Source: Arthrobacter zhaoxinii
GTDB lineage: Bacteria > Actinomycetota > Actinomycetes > Actinomycetales > Micrococcaceae
Assembly (NCBI RefSeq): GCF_024385505.1
Contig: NZ_JANFLT010000002.1
Location: 124,001-188,000 of the forward strand
Direction: 5' to 3'
DNA length: 64,000 nucleotides
Shown here: in pieces, positions 14,988-23,681 of the stretch
Layout of the letters: every line of letters starts with the position of its first letter
Numbering within the stretch: the stretch's first letter is position 1
Position numbers and translations under genes: made by a program
Notes under the pieces: model-generated
Database searches by the model: none
Seen by the model: the letters and a program-made list of their open reading frames with translations, nothing else
Told to the model about the DNA's origin: nothing

Positions 14988-16241
14988 ATGGCCTTATCAA
15001 CGGCGGACTCCCGCGCGGACCCGGCACCCAGTACCCGCACCCGGATTCTCTGGTTCGCCCTCGGCCTGCCCGCCGCGCTGGTCCTGGTGATCCTCGGCGC
15101 GCAGATCCACGGCCTGGATTTCACCGTGTACCGCGAGGGCGCACGGGCGTTCCTGGGCCTGGGCGAGCACCGGCTCTATGATCCGAGCCTGGTCCAGACG
15201 GACACCCGCGGCCTGCCGTTCACGTATCCGCCCTTCGCCGCCCTGCTGCTGACACCGTTCGCGCTCCTGCCCGAGGCCGTCGGGCTGTTCCTGCTGACCG
15301 CGACGTCATGCCTCTGCCTGGTGCTGACCGCGTTCCTCGTCTCCCGCTATCTGCAGGAGAACAAGGTGCTGCCGCCGAAGCTGCGCACCGCCCTGGGCGG
15401 CAGCGCCGGCGTCGCCGTCCTCGCCACCCTGCTGATCGGAATACTCGGGCCGTGGCGCGAAGGCCTGGGCTTCGGGCAGATCAACCCGATGCTCATGCTC
15501 CTGGTTCTGGCGGACCTGCTCCGCCCGGCGTCGTCCAAGCTGCCGCGCGGCATCCTCATCGGGCTCGCGGCCGGCATCAAGCTCACCCCGCTCGCGTTCG
15601 GGCTGATTTTCCTGGTCCGCCGCGACTGGCGGGCCATCCTGACCATGGGCGCCGCGTTCGCCGCCACCATTGCCGTCGGCTGGCTGGCCTCCCCGGAGCA
15701 GTCCCGCACGTTCTGGCTCGACTCCCTCTTTGATTCCACCCGCGTCGGGGACACCACGGACATGTACAACGTGTCGCTGAATTCCTTCCTCGCACATCTG
15801 GGCACCCCCGACGCGCTGCAGCGTCCGCTCTGGCTGCTGGCCAGCGCCGCCGTCGTCGTCCTGGGCTTCTTCGCCATCCGCCGCTCGGACGCCCGTGGTG
15901 ACACGGTGGCGGCCATCAGCGCGAACGCCGTCGTAATGCTCGCAATCTCCCCGATTTCCTGGTTCCACCACTGGGTCTGGATCGCCCTGGTGCTGCCGGC
16001 GCTGTGGGTGGCGGTACGACGACGGCGGGCCGGGGTCCGTGCTGCCGGCACCGCGCTGCTGGTGGCGCTGGTGCCGGTGTTTATGCTGTCCTCGATCACC
16101 GTCACCATGATGCTGACCGGCGTCGTGAGCGGCCAGGGCCCGGCTGCGCTCGAGCTGTTCACCGGCCTGGGCGTGGTGCTGCCGGTCGCGGCGCTGGGGT
16201 TCTGGGCGACCGCGCCGGCACCGGCGCGTTCGGCCGTCTAA
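14988..16241 (+). CDS. Glycosyltransferase 87 family (polyprenyl-phosphate mannosyltransferase)
   Basis: A 417-residue polytopic membrane protein with about ten hydrophobic segments, of the GT87/DUF2029 type that uses polyprenyl-phosphate-mannose on the outer face of the membrane in lipomannan assembly. Family marks are LDFTVYREGARAFL with its acidic catalytic Asp on the first external loop, LPFTYPPFAALLLTP, LGFGQINPMLMLLVLADL and AAGIKLTPLAF. It stands alone; the start ATG 14988 has no strong ribosome binding site. The exact acceptor is not readable. Confidence 0.85.
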   Translation: MALSTADSRADPAPSTRTRILWFALGLPAALVLVILGAQIHGLDFTVYREGARAFLGLGEHRLYDPSLVQTDTRGLPFTYPPFAALLLTPFALLPEAVGLFLLTATSCLCLVLTAFLVSRYLQENKVLPPKLRTALGGSAGVAVLATLLIGILGPWREGLGFGQINPMLMLLVLADLLRPASSKLPRGILIGLAAGIKLTPLAFGLIFLVRRDWRAILTMGAAFAATIAVGWLASPEQSRTFWLDSLFDSTRVGDTTDMYNVSLNSFLAHLGTPDALQRPLWLLASAAVVVLGFFAIRRSDARGDTVAAISANAVVMLAISPISWFHHWVWIALVLPALWVAVRRRRAGVRAAGTALLVALVPVFMLSSITVTMMLTGVVSGQGPAALELFTGLGVVLPVAALGFWATAPAPARSAV

Positions 16242-16361
16242 AAGCGAACCGGTGAAAATCGAGTACATTCTGCTCCCCACCGGATGGCAACGCATGTTAG
16301 CTTGTCGGGCACTGTCGGGAATCAACGGCGTTTCCTGACTCGACGCATGAAGGAGTCCCTC

Positions 16362-17174
16362 ATGGGCAAGCTCGACGGAAAAGTAGCATTCATCACCGGT
16401 GCGGCACGAGGCCAGGGTCGAAGCCACGCTATCAAGCTGGCGGAGGAGGGTGCCGACATCATTGCCGTCGACATCTGCAGCCAGATTGAGTCAGTCGAAT
16501 ACGACATGGCGACCCCGGAGGACCTTGCCGAGACGGTGCGCCTCGTCGAAGCTCTCGACCGCCGCATCTTCGCCCAGGAGGCTGATGTACGCGACCTCGC
16601 CGCGCTCGAGAAGGCGGTCAAGGAGGGAGAGGTTACGGTCGGCCCCATCGACATCATCCTGGCCAACGCAGGCATTGCACCTATGGGACTGAGCGGTGAT
16701 CGCGAGCAGCCTTTTCTCGATGTCATCGACGTCAACCTCACAGGTGTCTACAACACGGTGATTGCTGCGGTGCCAAGCCTCATCGCGAAGCAGGCGGGCT
16801 CCATCGTCCTGACGAGTTCCACCCAGGGCCTCAAGGGAACCGGGGGCAACGGTGGAGCCGGAACCGGCTATGCCGCCGCCAAACACGGAGTCGTGGGGCT
16901 CATGAGATCGTTCGCCAACTGGCTCAGCCCGCAGAACATTCGCGTCAACTCGATCCACCCGACGGGAGTCGCGACCCCCATGATCCAGAATCCGGTCCTC
17001 GAGAAGCTGTTCGCTGACAACCCGGAAAGCGGCGATGCGGTCAAGAACCTGATGCCTGTTCCGTGGGTCGAGGCGGTCGATATCTCCAACGCGGTTGCTT
17101 TCCTGGTGAGCGACGACGCCCGGTATATCACCGGCGTTACCCTCCCCGTGGACGCGGGCTTCAACGCTCGATGA
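16362..17174 (+). CDS. SDR oxidoreductase, mycofactocin-coupled type
   Basis: A 270-residue short-chain dehydrogenase. It has the cofactor loop TGAARGQGRSHA, NAGIA, catalytic Ser in LTSSTQG and the YAAAKHG Tyr/Lys pair. The start GKLDGKVAFITGAARGQGRS and the insertion after the second strand (VDICSQIESVEYDMATPEDL) are typical of the subfamily whose bound nicotinamide is recycled with mycofactocin. The start ATG 16362 has AAGGAG seven bases upstream. No mycofactocin genes are in the window. Codon choice (ctc, gtc, tcg) looks slightly different from neighbours. It precedes the catabolic cluster and may act on an alcohol there. Confidence 0.85.
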   Translation: MGKLDGKVAFITGAARGQGRSHAIKLAEEGADIIAVDICSQIESVEYDMATPEDLAETVRLVEALDRRIFAQEADVRDLAALEKAVKEGEVTVGPIDIILANAGIAPMGLSGDREQPFLDVIDVNLTGVYNTVIAAVPSLIAKQAGSIVLTSSTQGLKGTGGNGGAGTGYAAAKHGVVGLMRSFANWLSPQNIRVNSIHPTGVATPMIQNPVLEKLFADNPESGDAVKNLMPVPWVEAVDISNAVAFLVSDDARYITGVTLPVDAGFNAR

Positions 17175-17178
17175 GGCC

Positions 17179-17216
17179 GAGGGGCCCGCGTGTGGAGGAG
17201 GCCGGTCGGGCCCTTC
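17179..17216 (+). terminator. Hairpin after SDR gene
   Basis: Arms GAGGGGCCCG (17179-17188) and CGGGCCCTTC (17207-17216) pair with one G-T wobble around an 18-base loop, five bases after the SDR stop. No long T run follows. It suggests the SDR gene is transcribed apart from the dioxygenase gene that starts at 17334. Confidence 0.45.
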
Positions 17217-17333
17217 GCCGCGGGCCCGCTCCGGCCATCCACCGCACGGATACCTGACATAGGGAAAGAAGACTTCCGCGGATATATGATCGGCGTCACA
17301 GTTAGGTTCTGAATTACTCAGCAACTAACGAAT

Positions 17334-18365
17334 GTGAGTACGCCTGTGGAACGACTCCTCTCCCATCTGGCACACCTGGAAATCACCAGCCCCGACGTTG
17401 ACGCCTCCACGCGTTTCTACGTGGAAAAGTTCGGCATGCACCTGGTTGATTCCGTCGACGGCGCGTCCTACCTGCGCTGCTGGGGCGACTACTACCGGTA
17501 CAGCCTGGTGGTACGCCCCGGAGACGAACCGTCCCTGGCGTCCATGGCCTGGCGCACCGCCTCCGCAGAGGCACTGGAAGCGGCGGCAGCGAACGTGGAA
17601 GCCGCGGGCGTGCAGGGCGAATGGATTCCGGGCGGGCACGCGCACGGCAAGGCCTATCAGTTCACCGGCCCCTACGGGCACCCCATGAAGCTGGTCTATG
17701 AGGTGGAGCAGTACGTTGCCGAGCCCGGCTTCGAATCCACCTATCCGGACCGGCCCGAGCGCCGGAGCAGCCACGCCGCCGCGCCCCGCTTCCTGGACCA
17801 CGTCACCATCGCCAGCAGCGACGTCCGCGGCTTCGCCGACTGGTACAGCACCACACTGGGCTTCCGGATCATGGCCTTCACCACCCTGGACGAGGCACCG
17901 ATCACCGTCTTCTCCGTGCTCACCACCAATGAAAAGTCCCACGACCTGGGGGTTGTCCTGGATACCTCGGGCCAGCCGGGCCGGGTCAACCATATTGCCT
18001 TCTGGGTGGACAGCCACGAGGACCTGCTCCGCGCAGCGGACGTGCTGATGGAAAACGGCACCCCGATGGAATACGGCCCCTCCATCCACGGCATCGGCGA
18101 GCAGAACTTCCTGTACTTCCGGGAGCCGAGCGCGCTGCGGGTGGAACTGAACTCGGGCGGCTACCGCAACTACGTGCCGGACTGGGAACCGCGGACCTGG
18201 ACGCCTTCCCTCGGTTCGAATAACTTCTACCGCAACGGGAGCATGCCGCATTCCCTGACCGAATCCTTCCCCCTCGCGGACGGGTTCACCGCCACGGAGG
18301 AAGGCGTCTCGGACGAAATGAAACAGGCCCTGATCAACCCCTACGCCCAGCATGGCCAGGGCTAA
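17334..18365 (+). CDS. Extradiol ring-cleavage dioxygenase (catechol 2,3-dioxygenase type, VOC)
   Basis: Type I extradiol dioxygenase with two vicinal-oxygen-chelate modules (residues ~10-125 and ~150-280). The metal triad of the C-terminal module is present: His156 (FLDHVTIA), His220 (NHIAFWV) and Glu271 (LRVELN). At 343 residues it is slightly longer than XylE. The start is GTG 17334 with no clear ribosome binding site; GTG 17346 is an alternative. It opens a rightward run of six closely spaced genes and is the ring-opening step, by inference, of that pathway. Substrate unknown. Confidence 0.85.
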   Translation: MSTPVERLLSHLAHLEITSPDVDASTRFYVEKFGMHLVDSVDGASYLRCWGDYYRYSLVVRPGDEPSLASMAWRTASAEALEAAAANVEAAGVQGEWIPGGHAHGKAYQFTGPYGHPMKLVYEVEQYVAEPGFESTYPDRPERRSSHAAAPRFLDHVTIASSDVRGFADWYSTTLGFRIMAFTTLDEAPITVFSVLTTNEKSHDLGVVLDTSGQPGRVNHIAFWVDSHEDLLRAADVLMENGTPMEYGPSIHGIGEQNFLYFREPSALRVELNSGGYRNYVPDWEPRTWTPSLGSNNFYRNGSMPHSLTESFPLADGFTATEEGVSDEMKQALINPYAQHGQG

Positions 18366-18369
18366 GGCG

Positions 18370-19347
18370 ATGACATATTCACTGATCACCTTCCGGGACC
18401 CGGCCACCGGCGATGCCCGGACCGGTCTGGAATCCGCGGGCCGTGTCCTGCCGCTGACCGACGCGAATCTGGATCTGCCCGGCAACGACGAGCCCACTCT
18501 GGAGTCCGTCATTGAGCACTGGGACAAGGCCGAGGGCCAGCTGGACCGGCTCGCGGAAGGCGCTGCCGGCGGCTCCGTGGACTGGCTCGACTACGCAGAC
18601 CTCACCGTGCTCGTTCCGCTGCGGCCGCAGCAGATTCTGCAGGCCGGCGCGAATTACCGCCAGCACGTCATTGACCTGGCGGTGGCGCACCGCGACGGGG
18701 AGGGCACCGACGAGGAAATCCGCGCGCGGACCGCCGCCACCATGGACCGGCGGGCAGCCGAGGGCACCCCATACTTCTTCATCGGCCTGCCGACGGCGAT
18801 GGCCTCTGCCACCGAGGACCTGGTCCTCCCGGGCTACAGCCGGGCGCACGACTGGGAACTGGAACTTGCTGCCGTGGTCGGCAGACGTGCCTTCCGCGTG
18901 AACCCCGAAGAGGCCCTGGACTACGTCTTCGGCTACACGATGGTCAATGACATCACCACCAGGGACCTCGTATTCCGCAAGGACATGCCTGCCATCGGCA
19001 GCGACTGGTACCGGTCCAAGAACGCCCCGGGTTTCCTGCCGACCGGTCCCCTGGTGCTGCCGGCCAAGTTCGTCGAAAATCCGCAGGACCTGATGGTTAC
19101 CCTGCGGCTCAACGGCGACACCATGCAGGCCGAATCGACGGCGGACATGCTCTTCAGCGTGGCCCAGCTGATTTCGCATGCCTCCCAGCAGATGCCGCTG
19201 CTGCCCGGGGACCTGGTCCTGACCGGCAGCCCGGCCGGCAACGGAGCGCACTGGGGCCGGATGCTCCGCGACGGCGACGTTATGGAAGGCACCATCACCG
19301 GACTGGGCACGCAGCTCGTGCACTGCAGGGATGAGGTGGCACCGTGA
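18370..19347 (+). CDS. Fumarylacetoacetate hydrolase family protein (first copy)
   Basis: A 325-residue FAH-fold hydrolase/isomerase. The metal-binding acids lie in HDWELELAAVVGRRA (Glu-x-Glu) and VNDITTRD; the catalytic loop QILQAGANYRQHV and LPGDLVLTGSPAGNG are also typical. I start at ATG 18370, four bases after the dioxygenase stop. Its TGA overlaps the next GTG (19344-19347). Likely cleaves or hydrates the ring-opened product, but FAH members include hydrolases, isomerases and decarboxylases. Confidence 0.85.
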   Translation: MTYSLITFRDPATGDARTGLESAGRVLPLTDANLDLPGNDEPTLESVIEHWDKAEGQLDRLAEGAAGGSVDWLDYADLTVLVPLRPQQILQAGANYRQHVIDLAVAHRDGEGTDEEIRARTAATMDRRAAEGTPYFFIGLPTAMASATEDLVLPGYSRAHDWELELAAVVGRRAFRVNPEEALDYVFGYTMVNDITTRDLVFRKDMPAIGSDWYRSKNAPGFLPTGPLVLPAKFVENPQDLMVTLRLNGDTMQAESTADMLFSVAQLISHASQQMPLLPGDLVLTGSPAGNGAHWGRMLRDGDVMEGTITGLGTQLVHCRDEVAP

Positions 19348-20354
19348 CCGGAGTTAATGCCGAAGACCGCGAGGTGATCCGCCGGGACGATGCGCTGGGG
19401 AGCATCGAGGCGATGGCCGCCGCGCACAACAACTGGGGCCGCTGGGGACCGGATGACGTCCTGGGCACCCTGAATTTCATCGACGAGGCGAAGCGGGTCG
19501 AGGCCGCCGGGCTGGTCCGCACCGGGCAGACGTTCTCCCTCTCCCAGCCGTTCGACACCAACGGCCCCCAGAAGGGCTGGCGCCGCCGGACCAACCCGGT
19601 GCACACCATGACGGATACCGGCACCGATGCGGAGTTCGGCGACCAGGGGTTTCCGCACGGCATCGGCGGAGCCGACGACTACATCGCCATGCCGCTGCAG
19701 TGCTCCACGCAGTGGGACGGACTCGGCCACATTTTCGACCGCGGAAAGGCCTGGAACGGCCGCCGCGCCGGTTCGGTGGTGACCAGCGAAGGGGACCTGG
19801 TCACCGGGATCCAGACCGCGGCGGCGCAGATCGTGACCCGCGGCGTGCTGCTCGACGTCGGGCGGGCGCTCGGGCCCGCGCTGGGCAGTGACGACGGCGA
19901 GCTGCCGGACGGATACGCCATCACCGCCGAGGACATCGAAGCGACCATCGAGAAGCAGGGGCCCAGCTCGGCGGTCCGGCGCGGGGACATCGTGGTGCTG
20001 CGCACCGGCCAATACGCCCGAACCCTGCGCCAGGGGTGGGGCGAGTACGCAGGAGGTCCGGCGCCGGGACTGTCCTTCGGCATGGCGCCCTGGCTGCATC
20101 GAAGCGAGATCGCCGGAATAGCCACCGACACGTGGGGCTTCGAGGTCCGGCCCAATGAGTTCGACACGGCGTTCCAGCCGCTGCACCAGATCGCCATCCC
20201 CAACCTCGGCCTCTTCCTGGGCGAAATGTGGGATCCGGAGCAGCTTGCCGCGTCCTGCGCCGCCGACGGCCGGTACGACTTTCTGCTGACGGCGGCTCCG
20301 CTGCCCATCACGGGTGCTGTCGGCTCGCCGGTCAACCCCATCGCCGTGAAGTAA
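19344..20354 (+). CDS. Cyclase family (kynurenine formamidase-like) metal hydrolase
   Basis: A 336-residue member of the cyclase/Kyn formamidase fold, metal-dependent hydrolases of amide or lactone bonds. Visible marks are NNWGRWGPDDVLGTLNFID, the metal motif QWDGLGHIFDRG (in place of the usual HxGTHxDAP), RGVLLDV, and the TDTWGFEVRP strand. GTGA overlap with the upstream FAH gene shows coupled expression. In an aromatic pathway it may open a lactone or remove a formyl group; this is inference. Confidence 0.82.
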   Translation: MTGVNAEDREVIRRDDALGSIEAMAAAHNNWGRWGPDDVLGTLNFIDEAKRVEAAGLVRTGQTFSLSQPFDTNGPQKGWRRRTNPVHTMTDTGTDAEFGDQGFPHGIGGADDYIAMPLQCSTQWDGLGHIFDRGKAWNGRRAGSVVTSEGDLVTGIQTAAAQIVTRGVLLDVGRALGPALGSDDGELPDGYAITAEDIEATIEKQGPSSAVRRGDIVVLRTGQYARTLRQGWGEYAGGPAPGLSFGMAPWLHRSEIAGIATDTWGFEVRPNEFDTAFQPLHQIAIPNLGLFLGEMWDPEQLAASCAADGRYDFLLTAAPLPITGAVGSPVNPIAVK

Positions 20355-20398
20355 CCCGCTACATAATCCGCCGGAATGAAAACAAAGGAGTTTGCATC

Positions 20399-21526
20399 AT
20401 GGCAGCTGTGAGCAAGGTAGGCATTGTCGGTTCGGGCGCGGCCGGGTTAACGGCGGCGATTCTGCTGGCCGACGCGGGCGTGGATGTGGAAGTCCTGGAG
20501 AAGGAATCCGGTCCGTCCCCGCTCGGGTCCGGGATCACCCTGCAGGGCAACGCCCTGCGCATCTTCCGCCAGCTCGGCATCTGGGAGGAAATCGCCACCA
20601 AGGGCTTCGCCTTCAGCGAGCTGGGCCTCCGCGCCCCGGATCCTGCGGGCACCGTGCTCTCCGTGGTTGACGACGTCCGGACCGGCGGGGCGGACCTGCC
20701 CGCAACGCTGGGGATGTACCGGCCGGACCTCGCCGATGCCCTCCGCCGCCGCGCCGCCGACGCAGGAGTGCGCATCAGCTACGGCAGGAAGGTCAAGGGC
20801 GTGGAACAGGACGGCGGAACGGTCACGGTCATTACCGACGACGGCGAGCGCCTTCCCTACGACCTGCTGATCGGCGCGGACGGGCTCCACTCGGCAGTGC
20901 GTGCGGCGATCGGCATCACCACCGAACCGCAGCCCACCGGGATGGGCATCTGGCGGGCGTTCGTGGAACGGCCAGCCGATGTGGTCCGCACCGACCTGAC
21001 CTATGGCGGGCCCTGCTATATCGCCGGGTACTGCCCCACCGGCCAGGACAGCATGTACGCCTACCTGGTTGAGGATGCCCAGGACCGCAGGGTCGAGGAC
21101 GGGCCGCAGATCATGGCCGGTCTCGCCGCGGCCTACGGCGGGCCATGGAAGGAAATCCGGGCCAGCCTGGACCACAGTGCGAGGATCAACTACACCCGGT
21201 TCACCACCCATCTGGTGGACGGACCCTGGCACCGGGGCCGGGCCGTGATCATCGGGGACGCCGCGCACAGCTGCCCTCCCACCATTGCCCAGGGTGTTGC
21301 CCTGGCCGTGGAGGACGCTGCGGTCCTGGCCGATCTGCTGACCAGCCGCGACGAACTGGATGACAGTCTCTGGGCGGCCTTCACGGAGCGGCGGCTGGAG
21401 CGGGCCAGGACCGTCATCCAGGGATCGGTGCAGCTGGGGCAGTGGATGCTCGACGGGCAGATCCGGGACGCCGACGTTCCGGGCGTGATCGCAACGGTGG
21501 CGGCAGCCGTAAGCCAGCCCGCATGA
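20399..21526 (+). CDS. FAD-dependent aromatic monooxygenase (class A)
   Basis: Single-component flavin hydroxylase of the p-hydroxybenzoate/salicylate hydroxylase type, 375 residues. It shows the dinucleotide fold GIVGSGAAGLTAAI, the GADGLHSAVR motif and the second FAD motif IIGDAAHSCPPTIAQG. The ATG at 20399 has an AAAGGAG eight bases upstream; a longer frame start at 20228 lies inside the previous gene. Likely hydroxylates the ring so that the dioxygenase can act. Its stop overlaps the next gene (ATGA, 21523-21526). Confidence 0.88.
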   Translation: MAAVSKVGIVGSGAAGLTAAILLADAGVDVEVLEKESGPSPLGSGITLQGNALRIFRQLGIWEEIATKGFAFSELGLRAPDPAGTVLSVVDDVRTGGADLPATLGMYRPDLADALRRRAADAGVRISYGRKVKGVEQDGGTVTVITDDGERLPYDLLIGADGLHSAVRAAIGITTEPQPTGMGIWRAFVERPADVVRTDLTYGGPCYIAGYCPTGQDSMYAYLVEDAQDRRVEDGPQIMAGLAAAYGGPWKEIRASLDHSARINYTRFTTHLVDGPWHRGRAVIIGDAAHSCPPTIAQGVALAVEDAAVLADLLTSRDELDDSLWAAFTERRLERARTVIQGSVQLGQWMLDGQIRDADVPGVIATVAAAVSQPA

Positions 21527-22644
21527 GCGGGCAGCAGTCCGGCGCCCCGGTGGTGGACGTGCATGCCCACGTCCTGCTGCCCGCGCTGCAGGAGTACGTG
21601 GCGGCCAGCGCTCCGGCGGAGTTCGCCGCCGCGCAGGAGCTCGATGCCCGGCGGCAGGGACCCGAATCGCTGACAGTCTCCGGCGCCATGATCCGGGACC
21701 GCTGGCCGCGGCTGGTGGACCTCGCCCGCCGGCTCGCGGACATGGATGCCGCGGGCATAGACGTGCAGCTGGTGTCCCCCTCGCCGTCGCACTATTACTA
21801 CTTCGCCGGTCCCGGGCTTGCGGAGGAAATCGCCCGCCGGGCCAACACCGCCGTCATGCAGCTGGTGGCGTCCGCCCCCGACCGGCTTGCCGGACTGGGA
21901 CTCGTTCCCCTGCAGCACCCGGAAGCCATGGTGTCCGCCCTGGACCACGCGGTGCTGGACTGCGGCCTGCTGGGGGTCGAGATCGGTTCCTACGCGCCCG
22001 CCGTTGACCGTCTTCCCGGGCAGGAACCGAACGCCGGGACCGTGGAATTGTCCGACCCCCGGCTGGAACCTTTCTGGGCCCGCGCCGAAGAACTCGGCGC
22101 GCTGGTTTTCCTGCATCCGTTCGGCTGCTCGCTGGATGAGCGGCTGGACCGGTTCTACCTGGCCAACACCGTGGCGCAGCCGGCGGAGAACGCCGTCGCG
22201 CTCTCCCACCTGATCTTCTCCGGCGTGCTGGACCGCTATCCGAAGCTGCAGCTCCTGGCCGCGCACGGCGGCGGGTACCTGCCCACCACGCTCGGCCGGT
22301 CCGACCACGCCTGGCGGATCCGGCCGGACGCACACGGGTGCGCCGCCCCGCCGTCGTCCTATCTGCGCCGGCTGTGGTTCGACTCGCTCACCCACAGTCC
22401 GGCCGAACTGCGGGCCCTGGCCGGCGCCGCCGGAACGGACCGGATCCTGCTGGGCTCCGACTATCCGTTCGACATGGGCTCCGAAGACCCGGCAGGGGAG
22501 GTCCGCGCCGCGGGCCTGTCCCCTGAGGAGGAACAGCGCATCCTCGCAGGCAATGCCGCCGCGCTGGGGATTCGGCCCGGCTACCGGGCCTCCGCCCCGG
22601 CCATGAGTGCACCGCGCACGGAAGGACACGGAAACGATGGTTAA
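21523..22644 (+). CDS. Amidohydrolase 2 family protein (ACMSD-like)
   Basis: A 373-residue TIM-barrel metal enzyme of the amidohydrolase-2 family, which includes aminocarboxymuconate-semialdehyde decarboxylase and gamma-resorcylate decarboxylase. Zinc ligands are visible: VDVHAH near residue 13, His in VFLHPFG, His in LAAHGGGYLP, and Asp in GSDYPFDMG. It starts at ATG 21523 inside the stop of the monooxygenase gene and overlaps the next FAH gene by eight bases. A non-oxidative decarboxylation in the pathway is the likely role. Confidence 0.85.
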   Translation: MSGQQSGAPVVDVHAHVLLPALQEYVAASAPAEFAAAQELDARRQGPESLTVSGAMIRDRWPRLVDLARRLADMDAAGIDVQLVSPSPSHYYYFAGPGLAEEIARRANTAVMQLVASAPDRLAGLGLVPLQHPEAMVSALDHAVLDCGLLGVEIGSYAPAVDRLPGQEPNAGTVELSDPRLEPFWARAEELGALVFLHPFGCSLDERLDRFYLANTVAQPAENAVALSHLIFSGVLDRYPKLQLLAAHGGGYLPTTLGRSDHAWRIRPDAHGCAAPPSSYLRRLWFDSLTHSPAELRALAGAAGTDRILLGSDYPFDMGSEDPAGEVRAAGLSPEEEQRILAGNAAALGIRPGYRASAPAMSAPRTEGHGNDG

Positions 22645-23659
22645 GATCGCACGCTGGAACGACGGCGGGGAGGTCCGCTCCGGCTTCATCCATGAGGACC
22701 GGGCCTACCCGCTGCCCGCCGGACAGACCGTCAACGATCTGCTCGACGAGGGGCTGGAGGAGACCCTGGCACTCGCCGAACGGACCATCGGAGGGGCCGC
22801 GGCCACCGGCGACGGCGCGGCGCACCCGCTGTCCGGCGTCGTACTCCTGGCTCCGCTGGTGCCCGCCACCCTGCGCGACTTTGTGGCCTTCGAGGAACAC
22901 GTCGAGGGCATGCGGATCAGCATCGACGGCGCCGCCGGCGTGATGGAGGAGTGGTACCAGGCCCCCACGTTCTACTTCAGCAATCCGCACACCATCCGTG
23001 GCACGGGTGAAGAGATTCCCATTCCGGCCGGCTGCAGCCAGCTGGATTTCGAAACGGAGGTCGCCGCGGTCATCGGCCGGGCCCCCGGCAGCAGCGGCAC
23101 CAACCTCAGCGCCGAGCAGGCGCAGCGGCACATCTTCGGGTACACGGTCTTCAACGACTGGTCCGCCCGGGACCTGCAGCGCCGGGAAATGAAAGTCAGC
23201 CTGGGTCCCTGCAAGGGGAAGGACTTTGCTGGCACCCTGGGCCCCTGGATTGTCACCGCCGACGAATTCACGGACCGGCAGGACGCCGACGGCTTCCTCG
23301 GGCTGCGGATGAGTGTTGACGTCAACGGTTCCCGGGTGGGCGAGGATCTGCTCTCCAACATGGGCTGGCCGTTCGCCGAGCTGGTGGCCTATGCCTCGCA
23401 GGACTCCGTGGTGCTGCCGGGAGATGTGCTGGGATCGGGTACCTGCGGCAGCGGCTGCCTGGCCGAGCTGTGGGGCCGCCACGGTTCGCAGACGCCGCTT
23501 CCCCTGCAGACCGGGGACACCGTCAGCATGACGGTGGAAGGCATCGGCACCATCACGAACACTGTGGGCACCCGCCGCGAAGCATCCACCTTGGTGCGTG
23601 CCCGTCCCCGGCAGCGGTTGCCGCGCAGTTACGACGGCGCCGCGGCGGCGCGGGGCTGA
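22637..23659 (+). CDS. Fumarylacetoacetate hydrolase family protein (second copy)
   Basis: Second FAH-fold enzyme of the cluster, 340 residues. Its metal motif lies in LDFETEVAAVIGRAP with NDWSARDLQRREM, and VLPGDVLGSGTCGSGCLAELWG is the variant oxyanion loop of the fumarylacetoacetase-like group. This differs from the first copy (VLTGSPAGNG), so the two probably catalyse different steps. Start ATG 22637 overlaps the amidohydrolase gene by eight bases. Only 22 bases separate its end from the convergent LysR gene. Confidence 0.85.
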   Translation: MVKIARWNDGGEVRSGFIHEDRAYPLPAGQTVNDLLDEGLEETLALAERTIGGAAATGDGAAHPLSGVVLLAPLVPATLRDFVAFEEHVEGMRISIDGAAGVMEEWYQAPTFYFSNPHTIRGTGEEIPIPAGCSQLDFETEVAAVIGRAPGSSGTNLSAEQAQRHIFGYTVFNDWSARDLQRREMKVSLGPCKGKDFAGTLGPWIVTADEFTDRQDADGFLGLRMSVDVNGSRVGEDLLSNMGWPFAELVAYASQDSVVLPGDVLGSGTCGSGCLAELWGRHGSQTPLPLQTGDTVSMTVEGIGTITNTVGTRREASTLVRARPRQRLPRSYDGAAAARG

Positions 23660-23681
23660 CTCCGGGCGCGGGGCTGAACCG

